This document shows, in pieces, positions 1 through 8,630 of a stretch of 39,936 nucleotides of DNA (position 1 is its first letter; every line of letters begins with the position of its first letter). A program made the position numbers and the translations under genes. The notes below the pieces were generated by a model. The model saw only the letters and a list, made by a program, of their open reading frames with translations, was not told the DNA's origin and did not search any database. Source of the stretch: Nematocida ironsii (Eukaryota; Microsporidia); NCBI GenBank assembly GCA_001642415.1, contig LTDK01000143.1, positions 1 to 39,936 on the forward strand. The letters are read 5' to 3'.

Positions 1-833
1 TAATACATAGTAATGTAGAAACTCTTAGCATTGATAATCCCATGGTACGGTTCACTTCTAATCTTATAAAGAGTATTCCTCTGGATAACTTAAAAGCAAG
101 ACAGCATATTCTATCTGCCTGTGCATACAATAGTAACTATAGAACATACTATCCACAGCTTAATGAATATGATGTGTATACTATTCCTAAAACAGAAATC
201 TCTTCAAATGGGCTATCCCCATTAATGGAATCACTGTTTGATATAGAGGCAATAGATAACTCTTCTTTAATTAATTCATACATATCTCTGTTACAAGTTT
301 ATAAGAAAGACTTACAAATCCCTTATCTATTCTCAGATTTACCCGTTATTATTAGTATAATATGTGAACTAAACAGTGTTGTTTCTAAGCTAGTATATTC
401 TAACTATAAGAATAAAATAGAATCACATGATAAAGAATCAACTAATAAGGATAAAATACGCCCAAGGGAATTATTAAACTCACACAGTAAATCTATTTTT
501 AACTATATCCATAAAGAATTAATAGATGCAATGCCTTCTCCTGTCGATAATAATCTTACTGCTATTCATATATGCTGGATCTTTAACCTAATTAACTCTC
601 ATTACCCCTTCTCCTTGGTGGATATTAAATCCATATATGCACTTATTAATCCATATGCACTTTCAAATAAAATTAAAGATATTTTAGGATATAAATTATC
701 CAATGAGAATATCACTAACTTTATAAATTTCTTAGTGGATAACAAGTCAGAATTAGTTGGTAACACCAATTATGAGTCTAAAAAGAAATATCATGCAATA
801 ATAGCCTTATTTAATAATTATAACCCAAAATAA
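1..833 (+). CDS. NemLGF1-like large-family protein, 3' part (cut by window edge)
   Basis: The reading frame is open from the first complete codon at 3 to the stop at 831-833, with no upstream stop, so this is the C-terminal part of a longer gene and the ATG at 42 is probably internal. Around codon 30 the phrase DNPMVRFTSNLIKSIPLD aligns without gaps with DNSLIRITDNLIGSTPLD near the C-terminal third of the minus-strand 912-residue protein at 1516-4254, followed by the same spacing to an aromatic-rich stretch. That makes it a third diverged member of the family. These Nematocida-specific proteins normally start with a signal peptide and are thought to be host-exposed; the signal would lie outside this window. 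No catalytic motif is visible. The biochemical role is unknown. Confidence 0.72.
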   Translation, partial: IHSNVETLSIDNPMVRFTSNLIKSIPLDNLKARQHILSACAYNSNYRTYYPQLNEYDVYTIPKTEISSNGLSPLMESLFDIEAIDNSSLINSYISLLQVYKKDLQIPYLFSDLPVIISIICELNSVVSKLVYSNYKNKIESHDKESTNKDKIRPRELLNSHSKSIFNYIHKELIDAMPSPVDNNLTAIHICWIFNLINSHYPFSLVDIKSIYALINPYALSNKIKDILGYKLSNENITNFINFLVDNKSELVGNTNYESKKKYHAIIALFNNYNPK

Positions 834-1149
834 TCAGTATTTTTGTATATAATTAATATTTATATACATAATACTATAACTATTAATTATTAAGGCGTAT
901 ATAAAGCATAGTTTAGAAATAAATATTCTTTAATAAAATAAATTTAAAATATTATGTACATATTATAATAATAAATTATAATATATTTTTAATAAGCTTA
1001 TATAATTATATACTATATAAACCATACTAAACATAAGAAATTTACAGTAATCAGTGAGGAGTCGTATAAATCTATTATATAAGACAAGAACAATAATAAT
1101 TTGAATAGGATTAATTTATATTACTAGGATAAATAACTGTATAATATAA
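834..1149. other. AT-rich intergenic spacer
   Basis: Almost pure A+T sequence between the left large-family gene and the GC-rich island. No ORF, tRNA or clear repeat was seen. A short phrase near 1076-1100 (ATATAAGACAAGAACAATAA) resembles ATATAAGACGAGAATAATAA near 35845-35865, which is beside the other GC-rich island. The similarity is short and could be chance. Confidence 0.5.
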
Positions 1150-1343
1150 TTGACGTGCTCACGGGGAGGCACCGTCGCCGCCCGGATAACATAGTCCAAG
1201 ATAGATAGAGATAGTAATGGGATGCGCTCTTTATTATGATTATTAGAATATTGGGATGTGCGCGGTCGCGGAGTCCTTGTGGCGCTAGTGGCGCTGAGCC
1301 TTCTGGTAAATGTTTCTCTTGGTTCTCCCATTGGTTTTCCCAT
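1116..1343 (-). CDS. possible small basic protein, 75 aa (doubtful)
   Basis: The ORF starts at an ATG (1341-1343) and is rich in Arg, Thr and Pro for its first 35 residues, then becomes hydrophobic. It crosses the edge of the GC-rich island, which makes chance openness likely. In its favour, the minus strand has a TATA-like CTATATAAG at 1365-1373, 21 nt before the ATG, the same spacing seen for several secreted genes in this window. No signal peptide or domain is seen. It could be a lineage-specific gene, part of a mobile fragment, or not a gene. Confidence 0.2.
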   Translation of the reverse strand: MGKPMGEPRETFTRRLSATSATRTPRPRTSQYSNNHNKERIPLLSLSILDYVIRAATVPPREHVNYIIQLFILVI

Positions 1344-1494
1344 TATTTGTTTGGGCGCGTGTTACTTATATAGTCCAAAGTTGATCTGTGATTCTTAGAT
1401 TCTGTCCTTTTGCCAAGGCGGAGTCATGGCGCGCGGAGGCGCATTGGAGGATCGGTCTCGGGCCTGCGCGCTTGAGTGGTGGTGTCACCACAAT
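1150..1494. other. GC-rich island beside a NemLGF1-like gene
   Basis: An abrupt rise in G+C (runs such as GGCACCGTCGCCGCCCGG and GGCGCGCGGAGGCGC) inside otherwise 75-80% A+T DNA. It lies between the 3' ends of two convergent large-family genes. Its right end runs into a 22-bp perfect AT palindrome at 1494-1515, directly beyond the stop of the minus-strand gene. It contains one ORF (1116-1343, listed separately). Composition this unlike the neighbours suggests an inserted or differently constrained sequence; no transposase or RNA gene is recognised. Confidence 0.6.
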
Positions 1495-1515
1495 AATAAT
1501 ATAATTATATTATTA
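1494..1515. terminator. AT palindrome at 3' end of large-family gene
   Basis: A perfect 22-bp inverted repeat (TAATAATATAA followed by its complement) ends one base before the stop codon of the minus-strand gene at 1516. It could form a 3' hairpin, but AT-only palindromes arise easily in this composition, so a role in 3'-end formation is only an inference. Confidence 0.25.
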
Positions 1516-4254
1516 CTATATACTTATTTTAATATTAATTATTTCTATGATCTTATTGTACTTTTCAATATTTCTAGTATTATAACAGAATAATACTTCT
1601 CCATTAACCTTTAAATATTCTAATATTTTAGGGAGGAATGAACTGTAACAATCAATATATGGTTTATTTTCTACTATAAGATATTTATCATCTATAATAT
1701 TAAATAAATATATAATTACACGTTCATAGACAGTTGGATTTCTATAAAAACCACGTAACATAGTATAAGTGTGTTTTAAGAGGAGTGATAAATAAATATC
1801 TGTTAATTTATGCATATCCATTTCTTTACAGGATTCTTTTATAATATCTATTATATGATAAAATTCTCTATCCTTAAAATTTCTTGACTCATATAATTCT
1901 TTGTCTAGTATATTAGCAATCGCAGAGATATTACTCATAATAATAATATAATTATTTTTAGAATTGGCTGCTGTTCTAATTAATTCAGTTAGACATGTTA
2001 TAATATCAATATTTGAGACATAGCAGTATAAATATCTAATTAATCCAGAGAATTGCATACTGTCATCTATAAAGTCATTCCAGATACTGTTTTCAATTTT
2101 TGTATAATATTCTTTGGCTCTTGGGTGGCAAATAAGACCTCTTAACATTCTATTTCTTGTATGCGTATCATCTAGTGGTGTACTTCCTATAAGATTATCA
2201 GTTATTCGGATGAGTGAATTATCTTTTAGAGACTTTTTAGTATAGAGTAATAGGAAGTGCATAACAATATATTCTTTACAAACGGTTGTTACAATCTTAC
2301 CATAAAGGAACATCTTAAACACATCAGTACCTCCTGTATTAATACTGTCTAGATGTATCATTTGAATGAAACTCACTAAATACTCATTTGATCCTGTTAT
2401 TTTAATTAACTCTAGATCAATATAGTGCTTGATTATACACTCTGTATAACTCACTGGAGTTCTATATTCACTCTGTGCATTAATGAAGCTTTCTTTAACA
2501 ATCTTTTTATCTTCACTAGAGAATATATCTCCTACTAAATCTAAACTAGTGTGCTGTACACTTATGTCCATTGATATTCCATTTCTTATATCATTAAAGT
2601 TGTAAAACAGACTAAAGCTACCAAATAAGTCTGGTTTTTTATCTTCTCTCTTGCCTACTTTAAACGGTTTAGATTCCACTTCAATATTCTTGTTATTTGA
2701 TAGTTCTGTAAATATATTAGTTAGACTTTTTCTTATAGTTAATTCTATATCTAGTTGTTCTGTATTATTACACATACTTTTTATAGACTCGATTTCTTTA
2801 AGCACCTCTTTTTTGTTTCCAGTTATATCTGATACAACATAAAGAATGTTTAATAAACTACTATCCAGTTCATTAGTCCCTTGCTTCAAATAAAGAACCT
2901 TGCTGTTTTTAAGATCTGCTACTACTTTACACCAATCCTGATTCATTTCTTGGTTAGTGGTTTCTGTTAGCACAGAGTGCTTCCTAAAGAACTTTTTCAG
3001 TGGCGCAGTTTCTTTTTTATTTGGTAAATGGTTTGTATTATATCTTCCTGTTTCTGGATCGTACATTAAACAGCATACTAAGCCTAGTATACCCGATTCC
3101 ACACAGCTAGAGTATTTTGTATCTTCATCATTCATGGTTTTATCACATGTTCTATCATATGATTTTACTCGAGCATATGCTGGTAGCTCTGTTCCATTAA
3201 TGAAGGGACATGCTCTGCGAGAATTTATTTTCTTAATAAGATTAGAAATAATTTCTGTGTGATTAGTTACATATGAAAGTTTACTCTCTTCTATAAAGCA
3301 TCTGTTAAGCAGTTCATTACTCCTTGCTCTATTCCCTGCTGTTGAATTTTCATTATTTATCTGATCAGTTAAGAGAGTATACACTGCTTCTATAAACTTA
3401 ATGTAATTGTCTTTTGTGTCAATAAACTCGTATATGTATGACTGTACAAGAAATTGTGGTGTGTTCAAAAACTCTCCTGTCTTGAACTGCTCATAAGTAG
3501 TTGGCACAGAAAGCAGTCCTTTCATTACACTTGGATTTGTACTGTCATTTTCTATATACGCTTTAAGAAATTTAATAAGATTCTTTATATCCTTGCACCA
3601 TTTCTTTAAATTATTTTTAGATTGGGTTTGGCCTTTTTCATATATAAACAGGCTCTGGTCAATATAAGTGTCCTTTCCATCAGTACTCTTTAGAACAAGT
3701 TTTTTTTCTTTTTCTATACATATATTAATAGGAATATCCACTTGTTCAGATAAAATGAACAAGACTGCCAAGATGTACATATTCTGTGGAGTTACTTTAT
3801 CCTTTACCAAGAATGAAGTAAGTCCATCAGATACTCCTGATACAATCGAAAGTGATTCATCTGATGATGGGAATATTTTAATTAACTGCGTATGAAATTG
3901 AATAAGATACTCATTCTTTTTGTTCTCTTCACAAATATCACTGTATACTTCATCATTAACTGGTTTTCTTGTATATTTATAAATTAATTTACCACTAGCT
4001 GTTAATTTATCTGTCTTTTCTAATTTATACATTGTATTTATCTCTGGTGTATAAAATCGTTTGTTGTACATATACCCACTCGTATGCATAATATACCCTC
4101 TTAGTGGATTTAATGGTCCGTCCGGATGCACTAATAAGTTATCTTCTTCAATAACTACAGTTTCTCCTATTGTCTTTATATCACACATCTCAACTCTTGC
4201 ATATACTGTATACATCATCATTATTAATAGATTTATGATCATACTGTTATTCAT
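1516..4254 (-). CDS. NemLGF1-like large-family secreted protein, 912 aa
   Basis: The frame is open back to 4311, but the codon there is TTG. The first ATG is at 4252-4254 and gives MNNSMIINLLIMMMYTVYA, a convincing signal peptide, so I start there. The rest (about 890 residues) has no known domain. It is homologous to the 820-residue protein at 36537-38999: both have a segment LAvLFiLSeqVDIPi / LASLFLLSVGVDIPL at about residues 155-180, and both share the same order of helices and a mid-protein Cys/Tyr-rich part. Family knowledge: these proteins are expanded in Nematocida, fast-evolving and probably exported to the host cell. A TATA-like CCTATAAATA lies at 4331-4340, about 77 nt before the ATG. 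The molecular function is unknown. Confidence 0.85.
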   Translation of the reverse strand: MNNSMIINLLIMMMYTVYARVEMCDIKTIGETVVIEEDNLLVHPDGPLNPLRGYIMHTSGYMYNKRFYTPEINTMYKLEKTDKLTASGKLIYKYTRKPVNDEVYSDICEENKKNEYLIQFHTQLIKIFPSSDESLSIVSGVSDGLTSFLVKDKVTPQNMYILAVLFILSEQVDIPINICIEKEKKLVLKSTDGKDTYIDQSLFIYEKGQTQSKNNLKKWCKDIKNLIKFLKAYIENDSTNPSVMKGLLSVPTTYEQFKTGEFLNTPQFLVQSYIYEFIDTKDNYIKFIEAVYTLLTDQINNENSTAGNRARSNELLNRCFIEESKLSYVTNHTEIISNLIKKINSRRACPFINGTELPAYARVKSYDRTCDKTMNDEDTKYSSCVESGILGLVCCLMYDPETGRYNTNHLPNKKETAPLKKFFRKHSVLTETTNQEMNQDWCKVVADLKNSKVLYLKQGTNELDSSLLNILYVVSDITGNKKEVLKEIESIKSMCNNTEQLDIELTIRKSLTNIFTELSNNKNIEVESKPFKVGKREDKKPDLFGSFSLFYNFNDIRNGISMDISVQHTSLDLVGDIFSSEDKKIVKESFINAQSEYRTPVSYTECIIKHYIDLELIKITGSNEYLVSFIQMIHLDSINTGGTDVFKMFLYGKIVTTVCKEYIVMHFLLLYTKKSLKDNSLIRITDNLIGSTPLDDTHTRNRMLRGLICHPRAKEYYTKIENSIWNDFIDDSMQFSGLIRYLYCYVSNIDIITCLTELIRTAANSKNNYIIIMSNISAIANILDKELYESRNFKDREFYHIIDIIKESCKEMDMHKLTDIYLSLLLKHTYTMLRGFYRNPTVYERVIIYLFNIIDDKYLIVENKPYIDCYSSFLPKILEYLKVNGEVLFCYNTRNIEKYNKIIEIINIKISI

Positions 4255-4311
4255 ACAGGAAATAAATAAAATATTTTTATTATCCAATTTAGTATTCTTA
4301 ACTTCATCCAA

Positions 4312-4781
4312 TTAACGATCTGCATATTGATATTTATAGGGGCCTTTCAACCAATTGGTTATTTTTCTCCTTTTAACGGACTAATCAAATTTCGTTCTCC
4401 GTTATATTGATTGATCAAATCATTTCTATCTAATTAGTTGAATATTTATGTATTTAGTACTTTCCACCCATTTGGTTGACTCTTTTCATACATTATGCTA
4501 TTTTTTTATTCTCTTTAAATGTAAAATATTAATTTTTTATAGCTAAACCTGGTATTTATTTAAATCGTATAGCTATTATATAGCTTTATTTGACATGATA
4601 TAATGGTATCTACTGGTATAATACCATAATCACTGAAGTCATTTAGTCTTGTGATATCATAATTGTTACACTGTCTCTGTAAGAGTTAGTGTTACTTCTA
4701 AGGCACTTTTATGGTATCTGTACGTATACAGACATCCTTAATCCTTATATTAATAAACTGAAATTCAAATAGAAATTCGTA
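4312..4781. other. Intergenic region with TATA and CAATTGG palindrome
   Basis: A 470-bp spacer. It holds the TATA-like CCTATAAATA (minus strand, 4331-4340) that probably drives the large-family gene, and a perfect 12-bp palindrome AACCAATTGGTT at 4349-4360. Related TTGGTTGA or TAGTTGAA phrases recur nearby (about 4434 and 4481). GGTATC/GGTATA phrases recur between 4600 and 4730. No gene was found. Confidence 0.4.
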
Positions 4782-5567
4782 TTATTTGAATAATTTGAAA
4801 AACTTCAATACGTATCCAGTTATAAATAGTCCAATAATTAACAGAAGTAATATACTAATTATTTTATATTTTCTATTTCTTTTTTTTCTGCTTATCATTC
4901 TTTCAATAATTCTATTAGTACCTTCTGTGTTCTTAATGGATATATAAGTATTACTATTAATACTTTTTAATTTACTGCCAGTTATTGTAAGAATTGTTTG
5001 TAATTGCTTTGATAGAATATCTAGTTCTTTTATGTCATTTAATAATCTTGTGATGTTTTTGTTTTTCTGTAAGGATTCTTCTATCCCTGAATTATTCGAG
5101 AATTTAATTAAACCATTTCCTTGCGTATTTGTGATTTCTTCTAATTCTTCATTATTCATTGTAGGATGACTTATTAAATATTGGTTTTTTAGTCTTTCAT
5201 GTTCTTTATTAAGCCTTTTTAATTTCTCCGCTGAAAATGCTTTTATTATTCTGTTGGTTCTTTCTGTTAGTCCTTCAATGTGCTGCTGTTTCTGGTCTGT
5301 CAGTGAATGTTTTGAATTTTCTAATAAGTTTTCTATTTCTTGTGTTATCATAAATATTTCAGAATTGAACTTTTCTGTGATTTTAGTCTGCTCTTCTACT
5401 AATTCTGTATACTCTGCCCCCGTACTTATTAAATAATCATTAGATGTAGTATATTCCATGTACACTCTCCCGGCTTCTTCTATATTCTCATTTATACTGC
5501 GCACTTTACATAAGAACTGAGAGAATTCTGTACTCTCTTTACCGTTCTCATTACTCTCTGTTTTCAT
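4782..5567 (-). CDS. Qa-SNARE (syntaxin-like), 261 aa
   Basis: A tail-anchored SNARE for membrane fusion in the secretory pathway. Residues 1-150 are helical and charged, consistent with an N-terminal Habc-type bundle. Residues about 168-230 align gaplessly with the syntaxin SNARE motif (KNITRLLNDIKEL for the usual HxxIxxLExSIxEL). A basic patch KKRNRKYK (229-235) precedes a 20-residue hydrophobic anchor at about 236-255 and a short lumenal tail. In this alignment the glutamine of the zero layer (normally the Q of LVxxQGEMID) is Thr196 in ILTITGSKL. The fold assignment is clear; which syntaxin class (plasma membrane, Golgi or endosomal) is not. The kinase gene ends 28 bp upstream in the same orientation. 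Confidence 0.82.
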   Translation of the reverse strand: MKTESNENGKESTEFSQFLCKVRSINENIEEAGRVYMEYTTSNDYLISTGAEYTELVEEQTKITEKFNSEIFMITQEIENLLENSKHSLTDQKQQHIEGLTERTNRIIKAFSAEKLKRLNKEHERLKNQYLISHPTMNNEELEEITNTQGNGLIKFSNNSGIEESLQKNKNITRLLNDIKELDILSKQLQTILTITGSKLKSINSNTYISIKNTEGTNRIIERMISRKKRNRKYKIISILLLLIIGLFITGYVLKFFKLFK

Positions 5568-5594
5568 AATTCCCCTAACCGTATTTCTTATTTA

Positions 5595-6515
5595 TTATAA
5601 ATTCAACGAGCAGATTGGTACTCTCTCTTCAGGGGAAATAGCAAGTAGTTGTTCAATAATTGAAATTATTTTGATGGGAACGTGTGGTAATGAAGGGGTT
5701 CTTCTTGAAATTGGAAAATATCCATTTACCATAATAAATAAAACAACCCCACATGACCATGAATCAGAAAGAAATCCATTGTATACACCACCTTTAACTG
5801 CTTCTGGTGATGCATAATTTATTGATCCACCATACGCCTCAATTAACCCATTTTTTAATGCTTTCTGTGATAACCCGAAATCTATTATTTTTATATCTAA
5901 CCGACCATTAATTAAAATATTCTCTGGTTTTATGTCTAAATGACAAATCCGACACGAGTGCATATACTTAACCGTATCTACAAGACTTTTAAATATCTTC
6001 AGTGCAAGTGGTACAGGAAGTATCCCATTCCTTTTTATTAAACAGAATAAATCCATACTTTTAAAATATTCTAAGTATATTATTACTACGTTTAGAAATT
6101 CTCTATTCCCAACATATTTTATAATATTCTTATGATTCAGTATGGGAAGTATCCTTATCTCATTCCTTGCCTGTACTTTATTCTCATACGATCTAGTACT
6201 AATTATTTTAATTGCTAGTTTTTTCTGTGTAAGTGTGTCTACACCCAGATATAAATGAGAATTCTTATTATGACTTATTATATAGATAATCCTTGTTCTT
6301 ATGAATAATTCAGGAGTATCTGGTTTAATTGGTTCATTCTGTGAAATTCTTTCGTATGGTCTTTCTGTGTGTGTAAGAAGTACAGGAGAAGAAATACTTC
6401 TTACTAACCAATTTTCTGAATATATTTCAAAATAGATTTGGTCTTCTTCTTGTACTTTTGCAGTGTTAGAGATTCCCTGCAGTGTAATCATACTTTGAGT
6501 CCTTTTCCCTTCCAT
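5595..6515 (-). CDS. Divergent Ser/Thr protein kinase, 306 aa
   Basis: A eukaryotic protein kinase domain fills residues about 75-300. Visible landmarks: LAIKII with the ATP-anchoring Lys103, the helix-C Glu119 in ARNEIRIL, the catalytic loop HLDIKPENIL (Asp194, Lys196, Asn199), DFG at 212-214, SPE at 236-238 in place of APE, and the DSWSCGVVLF helix F motif. HLD replaces HRD, so the activation-loop-sensing Arg is absent. The usual GxGxxG nucleotide loop cannot be seen in the region before Lys103. The catalytic-loop style is closest to CAMK/SNF1/Chk1 kinases, but the subfamily is not certain. The C-terminal lobe is short. It is divergent from the small membrane-protein gene starting at 6586. 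Confidence 0.8.
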   Translation of the reverse strand: MEGKRTQSMITLQGISNTAKVQEEDQIYFEIYSENWLVRSISSPVLLTHTERPYERISQNEPIKPDTPELFIRTRIIYIISHNKNSHLYLGVDTLTQKKLAIKIISTRSYENKVQARNEIRILPILNHKNIIKYVGNREFLNVVIIYLEYFKSMDLFCLIKRNGILPVPLALKIFKSLVDTVKYMHSCRICHLDIKPENILINGRLDIKIIDFGLSQKALKNGLIEAYGGSINYASPEAVKGGVYNGFLSDSWSCGVVLFIMVNGYFPISRRTPSLPHVPIKIISIIEQLLAISPEERVPICSLNL

Positions 6516-6585
6516 TTTTATTTAAGTACTTTTCTCCTGGGGTGTGTTTTGGTGTGTTTATTATGCAAACTATCCAAACATAATA

Positions 6586-6744
6586 ATGAGACCAGAAAAG
6601 GAAGAATCAATAAGAGAAGAATTCTTTAGGGTTACTGATGATTTAAAAGTATTATTAGGGGTTATAGTACTATTTATACTAAATTACATATTTGCAATAT
6701 ACGTAGAACTAAAACCCCATCAAACAGAATATTCTTATAATTAG
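6586..6744 (+). CDS. Small single-pass membrane protein, 52 aa
   Basis: The ATG at 6586 opens a 52-residue frame: a charged N-terminus (MRPEKEESIREEFFR), one hydrophobic segment at about residues 20-40 (VLLGVIVLFILNYIFAIYV), then a short polar tail. An in-frame ATG at 6544 would add 14 residues, but the charged start fits a small membrane subunit better. It is divergent from the kinase with a 70-bp gap. Size and layout resemble small subunits of ER translocation, glycosylation or mitochondrial import complexes, but I recognise no specific family. Confidence 0.45.
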   Translation: MRPEKEESIREEFFRVTDDLKVLLGVIVLFILNYIFAIYVELKPHQTEYSYN

Positions 6745-6758
6745 AATATTTTATATTT

Positions 6759-6776
6759 AGGTTATATCGGGTTATA
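6759..6776 (+). repeat. Dispersed GGGTTATATCGGGTTAT element, copy 1
   Basis: AGGTTATATCGGGTTATA, two near-copies of GGGTTATA separated by TC. It lies between the convergent 3' ends of the 52-aa gene and RRP36. It is the leftmost of 13 related copies, the last being at 28634. Confidence 0.7.
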
Positions 6777-6848
6777 TTACTTATGATAGTATTATTATTA
6801 ATTAATACTTATTACTATTAGATTATTAAATATTACTCTATTATAATT

Positions 6849-6945
6849 TATTATACTATGTGTACTATATATTACTTATTATACTATGTGTACTATATAT
6901 TAATACTTATTAGTCTATTACTTATTATACTATGTGTACTATATT
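6849..6945. repeat. Short tandem repeat (TTATTATACTATGTGTACTATAT)x3
   Basis: Three spaced copies of TTATTATACTATGTGTACTAT at about 6849, 6877 and 6921, ending at the RRP36 stop codon. It belongs to the same sequence family as the larger arrays at 7430-8000 and 26450-27290. Confidence 0.6.
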
Positions 6946-7392
6946 TTATTCATATATACTTCTTGACTTATTATCCCTCTCCTTCTGTTTCTTCTTTAGC
7001 CTGTTAATTAAATATTCTGCTCCCTTATTCTGTGCTGTATACATTGCTTGTATCACTTTTGTTTGCTTTCTTGAGATATAAAATGGCTTCTTCCCCTCCT
7101 TCACCCTTTCAAGTTCTTTTTCTTTTTCTTGCTGTTCATTTCTTTTTACATATAGTAGCTTATTTCTTGCTTCTATTCTCTCCATTTCTTTTTGTACATT
7201 GTCTCCTTTATTTTGTCTTTCTTTAAGTAATTCTTTCTCCTTGTCGTATAAGAAAGAATAATTATCTGCTATATAAATAGGATTAACTGCTTTATTAAAG
7301 AACCGTGGATCTTTAATAATATTATTAGATCTTCTCTCTCTCTGTCTGGTTGTACTTGATACTTCTTGTGGTGTACTTTTATTTCTACACAT
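6946..7392 (-). CDS. RRP36: rRNA-processing protein Rrp36, 148 aa
   Basis: A nucleolar protein of the small-subunit processome, required for early cleavages of pre-rRNA at sites A0, A1 and A2 in yeast. Recognised from the conserved order KDPRF (residues about 27-31), the aromatic NYSFLYDKE, a long charged coiled helix, the family hallmark EGKKPFYISRKQ, and a Lys/Arg-rich C-terminus ending KKKQKERDNKSRSIYE. At 148 residues it is about half the length of yeast Rrp36, having lost the acidic N-terminal part, as expected for a microsporidian. The ATG is embedded in a copy of the CTACACATTGTGTAA dyad (7385-7399). Confidence 0.85.
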   Translation of the reverse strand: MCRNKSTPQEVSSTTRQRERRSNNIIKDPRFFNKAVNPIYIADNYSFLYDKEKELLKERQNKGDNVQKEMERIEARNKLLYVKRNEQQEKEKELERVKEGKKPFYISRKQTKVIQAMYTAQNKGAEYLINRLKKKQKERDNKSRSIYE

Positions 7393-7399
7393 TGTGTAA

Positions 7400-8010
7400 T
7401 AAAATTTTATTATTTAGAGTAAATGACTTAATACACATTATATAATAAGTAATAATATATACACTATGTGTAATAAGTAATGTACAATGTATCATAAGTA
7501 ATGTACTATGTATCATAAGTAATGTATTTTAGTGCACTATGTGTAATAAGTAATGCACGTTGTATAATAATTAATAATTAGTGTACAATGTATCATAAGT
7601 AATGTACTATGTGTAATAAGTAATGTACTATGTGTAATAAGTAATGTGTAATATATTATACTTGCTATAACTATAACTTATTATTATAACCAGCACATTA
7701 TTTATTATACTATGTGTTATAAGTAATGGATAATAAGTTGTCTATTATTTATTATGCTATGTGTGATAAGTTATAATATATTATACAATGTGTAATATAT
7801 CTTATCATTATTTATTATAATAATTTACTATACAATGTGTAATATGTCTTAATTTATGTACTATGTGTATATAGTCTTATTCTATTTATATTATTTTATA
7901 ATCATTGGTTTATTTATTATAGTATAAATATAGATTAAGACTATTTACACATAGTACATTATTTATTATACATTGTGTAATATGTATTGGTCATATTTTA
8001 TAATTTGTGA
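7400..8010. repeat. AT-rich spacer filled with TGTGTAATAAGTAATGTA repeats
   Basis: About 600 bp of A/T-rich sequence made largely of variants of ACTATGTGTAATAAGTAATGTAC and its complement (TACATTGTGTAATA, ACACATAGTACATTA). Copies occur in both orientations, so the transcript or strand could fold. There is no ORF of note. Similar arrays recur at 8449-8630, 11046-11520, 26450-27290 and 28400-28500. Confidence 0.75.
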
Positions 8011-8014
8011 TTGG

Positions 8015-8022
8015 TATAAAAA
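8015..8022 (+). promoter_or_regulatory. TATA-like box of GMPN-repeat gene
   Basis: TATAAAAA in TTGGTATAAAAAATT, 30 nt before the ATG at 8053. Assigned by position and sequence only. Confidence 0.4.
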
Positions 8023-8052
8023 ATTATAAATTAAAAAATTAAAAATTAAAAT

Positions 8053-8448
8053 ATGAAGATATATAACACATTGTGTATAATATTCTGTATTATTAATATT
8101 AAATGTACAGGATTAGCAGGATTAGCAGATAAAGCAGCAGGATTAGCAGCAAATACACCAACAGGCATGGCAATAGGAGCAGGATTAAGTGCAGTAGGAT
8201 TAGAAACAAATACAAACCAGGCTAACATGCCTAACATGCCTAATCAGCCTGGTATGCCTAACACACAGCCAGGCATAAGTAACCCAGGTGCAAGTATGCC
8301 TGGTATGCCTAACACACAGCCTGGTATGCCCGGTATGCCTAATCCACAGCCTGGTATGCCAGGTGTGCCTAATCAGCCAGGTATGCCTAGTAGTCCATCT
8401 ACTTCTGATATGTCTAATCCATCTACATCTAGTCATACTGCATGGTAG
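8053..8448 (+). CDS. Secreted GMPN/QPGMP-repeat protein, 131 aa
   Basis: An N-terminal signal peptide (MKIYNTLCIIFCIINIKC) is followed by a small-residue Gly/Ala segment (residues about 20-50) and then imperfect repeats of GMPNxQPGMP over residues about 58-113, ending in a Ser/Thr-rich tail. The repeats are made of near-identical 9-bp and 12-bp units at DNA level (CCTGGTATGCCT), which points to recent slippage expansion. Small, secreted, Pro/Gly/Met-rich proteins in microsporidia are often spore wall or polar tube components, but nothing here proves that. The TTACACA-type dyad sequence even runs through the signal-peptide codons (about 8063-8077). Confidence 0.65.
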   Translation: MKIYNTLCIIFCIINIKCTGLAGLADKAAGLAANTPTGMAIGAGLSAVGLETNTNQANMPNMPNQPGMPNTQPGISNPGASMPGMPNTQPGMPGMPNPQPGMPGVPNQPGMPSSPSTSDMSNPSTSSHTAW

Positions 8449-8630
8449 TATTACTTATTACACATTATATAATAAATAATTTATATGTATATAACTTATT
8501 ACACATTGTGTACTATATTTTATTTATTACACATTGTGTAATATATTTTATTGTAATATATTTTATAAACTTGTTATAATTTATTATTAATTGTGTACTA
8601 TATTTTATTTATTACACATTGTGTAATAAA
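8449..8630. repeat. Dyad-rich spacer with TTACACATTGTGTAA copies
   Basis: Contains the 15-bp perfect dyad TTACACA-T-TGTGTAA at 8527-8541 and 8612-8626, and near-perfect copies at 8499-8513 and about 8452-8466. It lies between convergent 3' ends of the GMPN-repeat gene and the 504-residue secreted protein. Confidence 0.7.

Noticed and set aside
4255..4311. TTG-initiated extension of the 912-aa large-family protein
   Set aside because: It would bury the signal peptide behind 19 residues; the ATG at 4254 places the signal at the N-terminus. The TATA-to-TTG spacing (about 20 nt) leaves slight doubt.
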